A stretch of DNA of 64,000 nt from an uncultured Faecalibaculum sp. (GCF_910588395.1 NZ_CAJUPA010000001.1:1-64000), one strand, 5' to 3'; positions 25,251-33,748 are shown, counted from the stretch's first letter. Made by a program: numbers and translations. The notes: generated from the sequence alone by a model not told the origin.

Positions 25251-25964
25251 TCAGTCCTGGATTCCCAGCACCACAGGCACGCTTCTGTAGCCCACACCCA
25301 TGCGGTCGATCCCCATGTCAATCAGTTTCAGGAAATGATCCCGGGTGCGGATGCAGCCCGATCCCTTCACTTTCATCTCCGGACTCACTTCTTCCATCAT
25401 CATGGCAATGACCTCCGGAGCCGCGCCTCTGGCTTCATGCCCTGTCAGGAATCCGGTGCTGGTCTTGACGAAATCCGCGCCGGACTGTTCCACGATCCGG
25501 CTTGCCTTCCGGATCTGCTCTCCGTTCAGGGCATCGGTTTCCAGAATGACTTTCAGCACCTTTCCCGCTTCATGGGCTGCGGCGGCGCACTGTTTCAGAT
25601 CTTCCAGAACTTTGTCGTATTCTCCGCTGCGGATCAGACCGAAATTGGCCACGATATCAATATCCGATACTTCCGGGCTTCTGGCTGCATCTCTGATCTG
25701 CTGAATTCTGGATTCCGTGCTGGAGGTTCCAAAGGGAAAATCCGCCACCGGGGCCAGCGTTGTGGCACTGCCCTTTACATACGGCTCGCAGAGTTCGATG
25801 TACTTCGGGTTGATGCAGATGGTCGCACACTTTTTGGCAACTCCGTCCTTTGTCAGTTCGATGATCTCCTCCTGTGTGAACTCCGGTTTCAGTACCGAGT
25901 AGTCGATGTAGGAAGCCAGTTCCTCCATGGTCATGTTTTCTGCTTTTTTGTCAGGTTTTTTCAT
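25251..25964 (-). CDS. deoC: Deoxyribose-phosphate aldolase
   Basis: 237 aa class I aldolase, cleaving 2-deoxyribose 5-phosphate to acetaldehyde and glyceraldehyde 3-phosphate. The Schiff-base Lys167 is in DFVKTSTGF, with Lys200 in VKGSG and Asp103 in the DIDIVANFG strand, the same triad as in E. coli. The residue after the phosphate loop is Cys (GSGCIRT), where Gly is usual. AGAAGGGA lies close before the start. There is no nucleoside phosphorylase or phosphopentomutase nearby; instead a glycyl radical enzyme and activase follow, so it may serve that pathway. Confidence 0.93.
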   Translation of the reverse strand: MKKPDKKAENMTMEELASYIDYSVLKPEFTQEEIIELTKDGVAKKCATICINPKYIELCEPYVKGSATTLAPVADFPFGTSSTESRIQQIRDAARSPEVSDIDIVANFGLIRSGEYDKVLEDLKQCAAAAHEAGKVLKVILETDALNGEQIRKASRIVEQSGADFVKTSTGFLTGHEARGAAPEVIAMMMEEVSPEMKVKGSGCIRTRDHFLKLIDMGIDRMGVGYRSVPVVLGIQD

Positions 25965-26226
25965 ATGGTTCCCTTCTTTCTGATCCTATCTTACCAAGTG
26001 ATGAATGTTTTTGTATGAATAGTTTCGTTAATTTACGTATGCAAACCAAATACGGTTTGAAACGGAAGATTCAGACCGGGAAATACTTTTGAACCGTAAA
26101 AATCCGGCCGGTTTGCTCATCAGACAGGCAGAAATATCCGGACTGTCCAGTGCAGACAGAATCCTGTTATAATCTGAACCCTGTCGAAACCGCTTTCTTT
26201 CCGGTTTCAGTGTAACCCGGATTGCA
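25965..26226. promoter_or_regulatory. deoC upstream region with candidate operator
   Basis: CAAACC-N6-GGTTTG (26042-26059) is an inverted repeat about 80 bp upstream of deoC. Several weak -10-like boxes lie between it and the gene (TAAGAT, TATTCA); none is convincing. The rest up to the channel gene terminator shows no gene. Confidence 0.35.
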
Positions 26227-26251
26227 GAAAAAAACCGGAATTCTCCGGTTT
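26227..26251 (-). terminator. Terminator of the channel gene
   Basis: AAACCGGA / TCCGGTTT stem with a T7 tract following on the minus strand. Confidence 0.85.
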
Positions 26252-26287
26252 CTTTCAGCGAATATACCTGACCGTGGATACAGCTGG

Positions 26288-27484
26288 TTACTTGTCTTCC
26301 TGTCCGATATGGAATTTCTTCTGAACATCCGCCAGGACATTTTTTGCAAATTCCCGGCCGCCAATGCCGAAGCTGATGGCAAACGCCACGGCCAGCGCTG
26401 CAATGACCAGAATGAATGTGGAATCCACCAGTGTTCGCGCAATACCCAGCTGATTGAGGATCATGAAAGCCGCAATGACATAAATGGCATATTTCACAAC
26501 CAGGCCCAGAGACCCATGACCGTTCTTTTTCAGCGTGTTGTCTGCAACGGCTCCCAGGAAGAAGGCAATGGCCAGAATGATGACAGCCGTCAGCAGATAC
26601 GGCATATAGGCAATCACAGCTGTACCGATATGCGTCAGAACGCCCAGGTGCAGCGTGGAGAAACTCTCTACCACAAAGAAGATAATCATAACCACTTCCA
26701 CTGTCTTGCCGGCTACGGAAGAAAGCACGAAGGGAGAATCATCTCTGGCACCTGCAAGAGCAGCCAGTCTGGCATCCAGACCGGAAGCCGCAATGATTCT
26801 GGTCACAATGTTGCCGCAGAACTTCGCCAGTACCCAGCCGATGGCAATGATGACCAGGGCAGCCAGAAGACTGGGGATATAGGAGAAGATGATGCTCAGC
26901 ATGGCGATTGCCGGATCGGAAATGGCTTTGATGTCCAGTACGTACAGCGCCGAAATGATGACTGGAATCAGGATCAGCACATAGACGATGTAGGCAATGG
27001 TGTTGGAGAGTCTGCCCTCGTCCCGGACTTCAATGCCGGCGATTTTCTGCAGTCTGTTGACCTCCAGCTTGTTGAGAACCGGCACAAGCAGCTCTCTGAC
27101 CAGCTTTGCCACATAGAATCCAATCCAGAGAATGATGACGCAGAACAGAATGTTCGGGACATAGCCCCAGACTGTGTTGAGCAGTGTCAGAATCGGAGCG
27201 GACACCTGTGTCATGCCGAGAATTTCAAAAATCCCCGGTACAAACAGCAGGAAGACCACCAGCTGAACGAGTTTGCCAATGAGATCAATTGTTTTCGGTC
27301 CCTGGTTTTCACCGCCGTCACCGGTTCCTTTCATGGTGGAAAGCTTCGTTTTTGACAGCAGTTTGATGATCAGAGATTTGGCAATCGCAGCCACGATGAA
27401 TGCCAGCACCAGCAGCAGCACTGCCTTGATGGCGGTGCCAAGACCGGTGTTGAAGAAATCAGTAAACCATCTGAAATCTCTCAT
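26288..27484 (-). CDS. Mechanosensitive channel-like membrane protein (TM-helix repeat, CmpX-like)
   Basis: 398 aa with about ten hydrophobic helices. The pattern VPNILFCVIILWIGFYVAKLVRELL recurs as IPSLLAALVIIAIGWVLAKF and MPYLLTAVIILAIAFFLGAV, the conserved TM-helix repeat (PF05552) that accompanies MscS-type channels. The last ~60 residues (STFILVIAALAVAFAISFGIGGREFA) resemble the MscS pore helix, but no full beta domain follows. Probably an osmotic or mechanical stress channel. Start 27484 is preceded by AAAGGA; an earlier ATG at 27499 is less well placed. Confidence 0.75.
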   Translation of the reverse strand: MRDFRWFTDFFNTGLGTAIKAVLLLVLAFIVAAIAKSLIIKLLSKTKLSTMKGTGDGGENQGPKTIDLIGKLVQLVVFLLFVPGIFEILGMTQVSAPILTLLNTVWGYVPNILFCVIILWIGFYVAKLVRELLVPVLNKLEVNRLQKIAGIEVRDEGRLSNTIAYIVYVLILIPVIISALYVLDIKAISDPAIAMLSIIFSYIPSLLAALVIIAIGWVLAKFCGNIVTRIIAASGLDARLAALAGARDDSPFVLSSVAGKTVEVVMIIFFVVESFSTLHLGVLTHIGTAVIAYMPYLLTAVIILAIAFFLGAVADNTLKKNGHGSLGLVVKYAIYVIAAFMILNQLGIARTLVDSTFILVIAALAVAFAISFGIGGREFAKNVLADVQKKFHIGQEDK

Positions 27485-27498
27485 GGTGTATCCTTTCA

Positions 27499-27540
27499 TG
27501 CACCTTCGGTGCTTTACCTATGGTGATTTACCTTTGGTAA
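27499..27540 (-). repeat. Three tandem 14-bp mini-hairpin units in the channel gene leader
   Basis: Units 27499-27512, 27513-27526 and 27527-27540 each read [A/T/G]CACC or TTACC, three bases, GGTRA or GGTGC, so each can form a 5-bp hairpin. They run directly into the ribosome binding site. A related single copy (TTACTTTGGTAA) lies at 27636-27647. Confidence 0.6.
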
Positions 27541-27750
27541 TTTCAACATAGCATATCAGTCATTTCAAACAGGCCGAGATGACCGCACGAACCGGAAATT
27601 CCAGATGTTTATTTAAATGTCATGTCAAAGGAAGATTACTTTGGTAAACATTCTGCCTGTTTCCCCGGGAAAACCCTGGTTCTGCCTTTTCACTTTCGTT
27701 CTTCAGTTCTTCGGCTTCGACGGCTGATTGCCGCATCAGCCTTCGGATTA

Positions 27751-27777
27751 TCAAAAAAACCGCCGGAAACCGGCGGT
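27751..27777 (-). terminator. Terminator of pgi
   Basis: ACCGCCGG / CCGGCGGT stem with T7 on the minus strand, 12 bp after the stop codon. The stretch from here to the channel gene leader (27541-27750) holds no gene I can support. Confidence 0.85.
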
Positions 27778-27788
27778 ATGCATGTGGA

Positions 27789-29060
27789 TTACTCTTTGCC
27801 CAGCAGTCTGAACATGTTTTTCTTGTAGACTTCCACACCAGGCTGGTTGAAGGGGTTGGAGCCGTTCAGTAGCGTGGTCATGGCAATGGCCTTGAAGAAG
27901 AACATGCACATGTTGCCAAAGTCGTAGGCAGACATGGAAGGCATGGTGATGATGATGTTGGGAACACCACCGGTTTCTTCGTGAGCCATCAGTGTGCCTT
28001 TGGCAGCCATCTTGTTGGCCCAGTCCACGGACTTGCCGGCCAGATAGTTCATCTTGTCGGCATTCTTGTCGTCTCCGGGGAACGTGAGATCGATCATCGG
28101 CTGCTCCACATACAGGTTGGTCTCGAACAGAACCTTCTTGCCGTCCTGCACGAACTGTCCCAGAGAATGCAGATCGGTGGAATAGTTGACAGAATCCGGG
28201 AGAATGCCCAGTCCGTCCTTGCCTTCGGATTCACCGAACAGCTGTTTCCACCATTCGGAGACCATGGCCATCTGCGGTTCATAGTTCACGAACAGTTCCA
28301 CATCATAGCCCTGGTGCTGCAGAATGCGGCGGGCAACAGCATAGCGGTATGCCGGGTTCTTGTCCAGATCCGCATCACCGTATTCGCCCATGCCGTCGTG
28401 AAGCCCCTGCATCAGCGCATCAATGTCAATGCCGGCTGCAGCAATGGGCAGCAGTCCGACGGGTGTAATGACGGAGAAACGGCCGCCGATGTCATCGGGA
28501 ATGACAAATGTCTCGTAGCCTTCTTCATCCGCCATAGGTTTCAGAGCACCTCTTGCCTTGTCGGTGGTGGCGTAAATGCGGCTGGCAGCCTGATCGCCAT
28601 ACTTGTCTTCCATGAACTGTTTCAGGATCCGGAAAGCCAGGGCCGTCTCTGTGGTGGTGCCGGATTTGGAGATGACGTTGACAGACACTTCCTTGTCCTT
28701 CAGATACTCCATCACCTGCGCAATGTAGGAGCTGGAGAATGTGTTGCCCATGTAGATCACTTCGATCTGTTTTTCAGGATACAGACCGTTGATCATTTCA
28801 ATGGCTGCACGGGCCCCCAGATAGGAACCGCCAATACCGCAGACAACGAGCACATCCGATTCTTTCTGAATTTTGGCGGCAGCTGTCTTGATGCGGGCAA
28901 ATTCTTCTTTGTCGTAATCGTCAGCCCAGGTCATCCAGCCGGTGAAATCGTTGCCTTTGCAGGTCTTGTTGCGCAGGGATTCGTCGAGTCTGGCGACTTC
29001 TTCCCGGTAATCGTGAAAGTCTTCCTTCAGGAATGCATGGCTGAGATCTAATGTAAGCAT
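27789..29060 (-). CDS. pgi: Glucose-6-phosphate isomerase
   Basis: 423 aa, interconverts glucose 6-phosphate and fructose 6-phosphate. VVCGIGGSYLGARA (sugar-phosphate isomerase loop), VISKSGTTTETALAFR and GGRFSVITPVG are the family signatures; the short ~420-450-aa length is that of the Gram-positive branch. Start 29060 has AGAAGGGAG upstream. A promoter lies at 29091-29119, so it is a single-gene unit. Confidence 0.95.
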   Translation of the reverse strand: MLTLDLSHAFLKEDFHDYREEVARLDESLRNKTCKGNDFTGWMTWADDYDKEEFARIKTAAAKIQKESDVLVVCGIGGSYLGARAAIEMINGLYPEKQIEVIYMGNTFSSSYIAQVMEYLKDKEVSVNVISKSGTTTETALAFRILKQFMEDKYGDQAASRIYATTDKARGALKPMADEEGYETFVIPDDIGGRFSVITPVGLLPIAAAGIDIDALMQGLHDGMGEYGDADLDKNPAYRYAVARRILQHQGYDVELFVNYEPQMAMVSEWWKQLFGESEGKDGLGILPDSVNYSTDLHSLGQFVQDGKKVLFETNLYVEQPMIDLTFPGDDKNADKMNYLAGKSVDWANKMAAKGTLMAHEETGGVPNIIITMPSMSAYDFGNMCMFFFKAIAMTTLLNGSNPFNQPGVEVYKKNMFRLLGKE

Positions 29061-29090
29061 GTCAGTTTTCTCCCTTCTGCCATCTGAAAA

Positions 29091-29119
29091 ATTATATGCC
29101 ATATTCCGCACTTCGTCCA
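29091..29119 (-). promoter_or_regulatory. pgi promoter
   Basis: Minus strand TGGACG (29119-29114), 17-bp spacer, TATAAT (29096-29091). Confidence 0.55.
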
Positions 29120-29207
29120 TTGCCTTAGCATTCGTGAAGCAGGCCCACAGCCCTGTCAGAGAGGAATCAGACCGGTTTGTGATAAGCTGAATGCAAGAGG
29201 TGATTTC

Positions 29208-29672
29208 ATGATCCCGAATTCCCTGTTTCCGCTGGTCTGTGCGCTTCTGGCCAATGTGACAGCGCAGGTGGCGAAACTGTTTACGTATTATTACCGCACC
29301 GGTGAATGGAACCTCCGGTGGGTGCTCATGAGCGGCGGATTTCCCAGCTCGCATTCCTCCACGGTAACGGCTCTGTCCATGACCGTGGGGATGGAAGAAG
29401 GATTTTCTTCCACATTATTTGCTGTGACGGCTGTGTTTTCTGCTATCGTAATGTACGATGCCTGCCACGTGCGGTATTACAGCGGCAAAAACATCGAACT
29501 GACACAGCAGCTGATCAAGGATCTGCGGGACATGACCGGCCTCACCTTCAGCGATCCGATTTACCAGGAAAAGCTGAAAACCATTCTTGGTCACAAAGTG
29601 GTGGAGGTGATTGGCGGCTTTGTTCTGGGACTGCTGATTCCCCTGCTGCTGTCACCGCTGTTCCTCATCTGA
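29208..29672 (+). CDS. Divergent PAP2 family membrane protein (DUF212, YuiD-like)
   Basis: 154 aa with four hydrophobic segments. SGGFPSSHSS near residue 42 is the phosphatase-like His/Ser motif of the divergent PAP2 family; YDACHVRYYSGKN supplies a second histidine. Function unknown; a lipid phosphate-related role is inferred from the fold only. AAGAGGTGA precedes the start. The next gene, a NifU-type scaffold, follows on the same strand after 74 bp. Confidence 0.85.
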   Translation: MIPNSLFPLVCALLANVTAQVAKLFTYYYRTGEWNLRWVLMSGGFPSSHSSTVTALSMTVGMEEGFSSTLFAVTAVFSAIVMYDACHVRYYSGKNIELTQQLIKDLRDMTGLTFSDPIYQEKLKTILGHKVVEVIGGFVLGLLIPLLLSPLFLI

Positions 29673-29746
29673 CAGGCTCAGAAGAACCCGCCCGCACAGG
29701 AGGCGGATTCTGCACAGCTGCATGATATGCAATCGGAGGCATTGAT

Positions 29747-30127
29747 ATGGATATGGATACACACGAAACTGATATGAATTCAGAAAAAGAAACACTGGAA
29801 AAAGACCCGGCTGCCGTCCGCCAGGAAGAACAGCTGGCTGCACAGGCAGGTCTGAATCCCGAAGCAGCCCCTTCCGCCAGCGACCCGCTTTCCACAGAAG
29901 CCCTGGAAGAAAAGGTGGAAGAAGTACTGGAAAAAATCCGGCCTTACATTCAGCATGACGGCGGTGACATCGAACTGCTGGGTGTGGATGAAAACAGCAT
30001 CGTGTATGTGAGCTTCATCGGCGCCTGCGCCGGATGTGCCATGGCCGGAGATGATTTCTCCGGCGGGGTCAAGCTCCTGCTGCTGGATGAGATTCCGGAA
30101 ATCAAGGACGTTGTCCTGATTGGCTGA
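29747..30127 (+). CDS. NifU-like C-terminal domain iron-sulfur scaffold
   Basis: 126 aa. The first ~50 residues are acidic and low complexity, then a NifU/Nfu domain: EEVLEKIRPYIQHDGGDIELLGVD and GACAGCAMAG with the cluster-binding CxxC. It is likely to carry or transfer [4Fe-4S] clusters to the many Fe-S enzymes of this organism (for example POR). The N-terminal acidic extension is not a standard A-type domain. GGAGG lies eight bases before the start. Confidence 0.9.
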   Translation: MDMDTHETDMNSEKETLEKDPAAVRQEEQLAAQAGLNPEAAPSASDPLSTEALEEKVEEVLEKIRPYIQHDGGDIELLGVDENSIVYVSFIGACAGCAMAGDDFSGGVKLLLLDEIPEIKDVVLIG

Positions 30128-30138
30128 TCTGCTCTCCT

Positions 30139-30161
30139 GCGCGCCGCGGCGCGCTTTTTTT
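30139..30161 (+). terminator. Terminator of the NifU-type gene
   Basis: GCGCGCC / GGCGCGC stem with a 2-base centre, followed by T7. Confidence 0.85.
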
Positions 30162-30536
30162 CTGCGCACTGCCGGCAGAAGAGAAAAAACGGTTCTGCCG
30201 GAGAAGGAAGAATCGTCTGTCTGTGCAGCTGAAAATGGCATCCGGTTTCCCCGCCGGATGCCCTGAACTTTCGCTTGTACTTGGATGTCGGGAAAGCCGT
30301 AGCTTTCTGCAGCAGAAGCTGTATCAGCCGGGGATGCTGCTGCCGGGAATTCGGATCCGCTGGGAGACTGCAGGGCAGTCAGTCAGATGAATACGCTCCC
30401 ATGATCCGCTGATCTGCTCAGGGTTGCAGTCCCATACCTCTCATATATCATTCCCTTTCTGTCCGTTTCCATTCCATTATATCGGAAAAAAGCGACAAAA
30501 CAGGAAAAATCTCAGTGTGAAATCGTGTGATTTGAG
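30162..30536. other. Gene-free 375-bp interval with two strong hairpins, candidate small RNA
   Basis: Hairpin 1: CCGGCAGAA / TTCTGCCGG (30172-30201). Hairpin 2: GGCATCCGG / CCGGATGCC (30237-30262), followed by ATTTTC on the minus strand. A minus-strand TATAAT at 30481-30476 could start a transcript of about 230 nt ending at hairpin 2. No protein-coding frame of note was found. Confidence 0.35.
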
Positions 30537-30572
30537 TAAATGAAAGCCTCTTCAGACTGCAGAAGAGGCTTT
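30537..30572 (-). terminator. Terminator of the esterase gene
   Basis: 11-bp stem AAAGCCTCTTC / GAAGAGGCTTT, with a short T-rich tail on the minus strand. Confidence 0.7.
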
Positions 30573-30588
30573 GCGTTTCCATTTCCTG

Positions 30589-31332
30589 TCAGACCATCCG
30601 GGGAAGGTATTCCTGCAGCTGGCGTTCCCAGCTGGGCCAGTCATGGGGTGTGTCAAATCCCCAGAAGTAGGTGTCGATTCCGATTCCCTTGCGCCAGAAC
30701 AGATCTGCCAGTTTCCGGGTGTCTTCCAGACACTCATTCTCCCAGGCTCCCTGACCAATGACGATCCGGGCATCCGAAGCATTGTACCGGGTGATGCAAC
30801 CATTGTCCGGCGCCAGTTCCTCCAGATAGGCCAGAGGATTGTTAATGTGAAACTCATGGGTATAGTTGCCGTCATATATATACCGACTCATGTCATACAG
30901 TCCGGACAGAGCCAGCAGCCGGCTGAACCGGTGAGGATACCGGCAGAACAGATTCACCGCATGATATGCACCCATACTGGCGCCCATCACCATCATCTGT
31001 TCATCCTGCGGTTTGCCGGCTTTCCAGAGCGCGGAAGGAATGAGTTCATCCATCACATACCGGTTCCAGGCTTCCAGCCGGTGCATTCTCGGCTCGGTGG
31101 GACCATAGCTGCTCCAGGTCTCGGCATCCACCGAATCCACGGTTACAAACTGGATCCGTCCGGCGTCCACCAGTCCGGAAACGAGGTCAAACATCTTTCT
31201 GTCTTCCCATTCGAAAAAACGTCCGTCCTGACAGGGAATCACCAGACACAGCACCCCGGCATGACCGTACATCTTGAACTCCATGTCCCGGTCAAGATTC
31301 GCGCTGTACTCCTTGAAATATCTCACTTGCAT
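30589..31332 (-). CDS. Alpha/beta hydrolase, putative esterase (esterase D-like)
   Basis: 247 aa, cytoplasmic. MGASMGAYHAVNL near residue 118 is the nucleophile elbow (G-x-S-x-G), and FDTPHDWPSWERQL near the C-terminus gives the catalytic His, as in the PF00756 esterase family. Related to polyketide- or carbohydrate-ester hydrolases; the substrate is not determinable. CAGGAG lies eight bases before the start. It is divergent from typA. Confidence 0.8.
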   Translation of the reverse strand: MQVRYFKEYSANLDRDMEFKMYGHAGVLCLVIPCQDGRFFEWEDRKMFDLVSGLVDAGRIQFVTVDSVDAETWSSYGPTEPRMHRLEAWNRYVMDELIPSALWKAGKPQDEQMMVMGASMGAYHAVNLFCRYPHRFSRLLALSGLYDMSRYIYDGNYTHEFHINNPLAYLEELAPDNGCITRYNASDARIVIGQGAWENECLEDTRKLADLFWRKGIGIDTYFWGFDTPHDWPSWERQLQEYLPRMV

Positions 31333-31373
31333 GCAAATTCTCCTGACTTCTCAAGGTTTGATTATAGCCAGAT

Positions 31374-31402
31374 TTGTACTTTACCGCAAGAATGCATATA
31401 AT
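31374..31402 (+). promoter_or_regulatory. typA promoter
   Basis: TTGTAC (31374-31379), 17-bp spacer, TATAAT (31397-31402). Confidence 0.55.
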
Positions 31403-31435
31403 AGGACCGGATTTATTCAAGAAAGCGAGCAAGCA

Positions 31436-33274
31436 ATGGCAGAATATGAAAAGATACTGAATATTGCCGTCATCGCTCATGTTGACGCCGGCAAAAGCAC
31501 CCTGGTGGATGCCTTCCTCCGTCAGAGCGATGTGTTCAGGTCCAACGAGGAAGTCGTGGACTGTGTCATGGATTCCAACGACCTGGAACGGGAACGGGGA
31601 ATCACCATCTATTCCAAGAACTGCTCCGTCATTCACGACGGTGTGAAGATCAATATCGTGGATACCCCGGGTCACGCGGATTTCTCCAGCGAGGTGGAAC
31701 GCATCATCCGTACAGTGGATACTGTCATTCTGCTGGTGGATGCCAGTGAAGGCCCGATGCCCCAGACCCGGTTTGTGCTGAGCAAGGCACTGGAAACCGG
31801 TCTGAAGCCGATTCTTCTCATCAACAAGATCGACAAGAAAGACCAGCGGGCGGAAGAAGTCGTGGATGAAGTCTACGATCTGTTTCTCGACCTCAACGCA
31901 ACAGATGAACAGCTGGACTTCCCCATTCTGTACGGTGTGGCCAAGGAAGGCCGGGTGCAGTATGATCTGGAGACACCTTCCGACAACATCGATCCGCTGT
32001 TCAAGACCATTCTGAAACACTGCGAAGTGTATCCCGATCTCAACGAGGAACCTGTCCGGATGCAGGTTTCTGCCCTGGCCTATGATGAATACATCGGCCG
32101 GCTGGGCATTGGACGGATTTATCAGGGGACACTGAAAGCCGGCGGCAAATATGTGCGTACCAATGCAGATGGGACACTGAAAAACGAGACGCTGTCCAAT
32201 CTCTTTGTGTACAAAGGGCTGTCCCGGACACCGGTTCAGGAAGCGCATTCCGGCGATATTGTGGTGATTGCCGGAATGCCGGATATTTCCATCGGCGATA
32301 CGATCTGCCCGGTGGATGATCCGGAACCCATGGATTCGATTCCCATCGAGGAACCGACGCTGTCCATGAACTTTCATGTAAATACGTCTCCTTTCGCAGG
32401 CAAAAGCGGCAAATATGTGACATCCCGGAATATCCGTGAACGGCTGGCCAAGGAACTGGAGGTCAACGTCGGTCTCAAGGTGGAGGAAACAGATTCTCCG
32501 GATACCTTCAAAGTGTCCGGCCGCGGTGAACTGCATATTTCCATTCTGATCGAGAACATGCGCCGGGAAGGGTATGAACTGGCGGTGTCCAAGCCGGAGG
32601 TCATCCTGCATGTGGATGAGCAAGGCCGCAAGGTGGAGCCTGTGGAAGAAGTTGTGTGCATTGCCCCGGCTGAATATCAGGGCACGATCATCAACAAGCT
32701 GAATCTGCGCAAGGGGATCATGGTCGATATGGAAGAAGAAAACGACTACGTCCGGATCACCTACACGGCGCCCACCCGGGGGCTTCTGGGTTTCAGAACG
32801 GAGTTCATCAACGATACCCATGGCGAAGGAACTCTGGTCCGGCGGCTCTGCGGCTATGAACCTTACAAAGGAGAAATCGCACAGCGGATGCAGGGTGCGA
32901 TGATTTCCACAGAGACCGGAGCTGCCATGACCTATGCCCTGTGGAATCTTCAGGAGCGCGGATCGCTGTTCATCGGTCCCCAGACCGAGGTCTACACGGG
33001 TATGATCATCGGCGAGTCCGCCAAGAACATCGACCTGGATGTCAACCCGCTGAAGAACAAGAAACTGACCGCGATCCGTTCCAGCGGACGTGATGAAGCG
33101 ATGCTTCTGACCCCACCCCAGGTATTCTCGCTGGAGGAAGCACTGGAATGGATCAACGATGATGAACTGGTGGAAGTGACACCGGATGCGATCCGGATCC
33201 GGAAAAAGGGACTGACACCGCAGGAACGGCGTCAGCTGTACCGGGAAAAGATGTCTGCAAAAGAGCAGGCCTGA
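31436..33274 (+). CDS. typA: Ribosome-associated GTPase TypA/BipA
   Basis: 612 aa translational GTPase that binds the ribosome and is needed for assembly or stress adaptation. G1 AHVDAGKSTLVDAF (residues 13-26), G2 ERERGITIYSKNC, G3 DTPGHADF, G4 NKIDKKDQRAEEV. Domains II, III and V follow, then the TypA-specific C-terminus (YEPYKGEIAQRMQGAMIS). Length is standard. The start at 31436 is preceded by a poor ribosome site (AGCGAG), but upstream in-frame codons overlap the promoter. Confidence 0.96.
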   Translation: MAEYEKILNIAVIAHVDAGKSTLVDAFLRQSDVFRSNEEVVDCVMDSNDLERERGITIYSKNCSVIHDGVKINIVDTPGHADFSSEVERIIRTVDTVILLVDASEGPMPQTRFVLSKALETGLKPILLINKIDKKDQRAEEVVDEVYDLFLDLNATDEQLDFPILYGVAKEGRVQYDLETPSDNIDPLFKTILKHCEVYPDLNEEPVRMQVSALAYDEYIGRLGIGRIYQGTLKAGGKYVRTNADGTLKNETLSNLFVYKGLSRTPVQEAHSGDIVVIAGMPDISIGDTICPVDDPEPMDSIPIEEPTLSMNFHVNTSPFAGKSGKYVTSRNIRERLAKELEVNVGLKVEETDSPDTFKVSGRGELHISILIENMRREGYELAVSKPEVILHVDEQGRKVEPVEEVVCIAPAEYQGTIINKLNLRKGIMVDMEEENDYVRITYTAPTRGLLGFRTEFINDTHGEGTLVRRLCGYEPYKGEIAQRMQGAMISTETGAAMTYALWNLQERGSLFIGPQTEVYTGMIIGESAKNIDLDVNPLKNKKLTAIRSSGRDEAMLLTPPQVFSLEEALEWINDDELVEVTPDAIRIRKKGLTPQERRQLYREKMSAKEQA

Positions 33275-33322
33275 TTCTGCCGGAAGAGAATGTCTTCCTG
33301 TCATTCGAAGATATACAGCCAG

Positions 33323-33355
33323 AAAGCCGGGGCCGGGATTGGGTCCTGGCTTTTT
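33323..33355 (+). terminator. Terminator of typA
   Basis: AAAGCC / GGCTTT stem extended by GG/CC pairs with one bulge, then T5. Confidence 0.65.
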
Positions 33356-33443
33356 CTGGTGCTCAATGGTGATGAAACCACCAGCAGACTGCCGATGAAA
33401 TGGCCTGCAGGCAGGGCTGCTTCCATCCAGCGGATGCTGACTG

Positions 33444-33494
33444 CATGAAAAAACTGCAGCTGGCCCGGTTGTCGGGAGCTGCAGTTTTTTCATG
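33444..33494. terminator. Bidirectional terminator with an 18-bp perfect stem
   Basis: CATGAAAAAACTGCAGCT (33444-33461) is exactly complementary to 33477-33494 across a 15-nt loop; T6 tracts on both strands. It closes the MarR/79-aa operon and backs up typA. Confidence 0.85.
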
Positions 33495-33508
33495 AGGATA
33501 CAGGGACT

Positions 33509-33748
33509 TCACCTGTCCCAGATCACATAGACATAGTCTGATTTCTGCTGAATGGCTTCCAGGACATCCTGCACTTCCCTGCTCAGGCAGCCGCGGCCAC
33601 CGGCTTCGAAAATGACAGGTTCCCGGATCTTCAGCATCTGATGCTCGAACTCCTGTGCATTTTCACAGACAGGAATGCCGAACAGAGAAGCCAGCGCAAT
33701 CCAGGGATTGCCGCTGGACAGAGATGGATTATTCCGCAGCCGCTTCAT
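33509..33748 (-). CDS. Small protein of unknown function (79 aa)
   Basis: Overlaps the 3' end of the marR gene by 20 bases and ends just before a strong terminator, so it is probably the second gene of that operon. No clear ribosome site. The C-terminal part PVIFEAGGRGCLSREVQDV followed by QKSDYVYVIWDR resembles the C-terminal half of the small protein at 14470-14751 (PLLLAVMQDG, MTSDRVYVLFGTR). No known domain recognised. Confidence 0.55.
   Translation of the reverse strand: MKRLRNNPSLSSGNPWIALASLFGIPVCENAQEFEHQMLKIREPVIFEAGGRGCLSREVQDVLEAIQQKSDYVYVIWDR

Noticed and set aside
26180..26195. Plus-strand TATAAT in the deoC-channel gap
   Set aside because: No -35 partner and no gene or hairpin downstream on that strand; probably chance.
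30420..30470. 8- and 22-codon frames near the start of the candidate small RNA
   Set aside because: Ribosome site spacing is poor for both; kept only as part of the RNA candidate.
31292..33493. Long minus-strand frame opposite typA
   Set aside because: Shadow of a strongly biased GC-rich gene; typA domains on the plus strand are complete.
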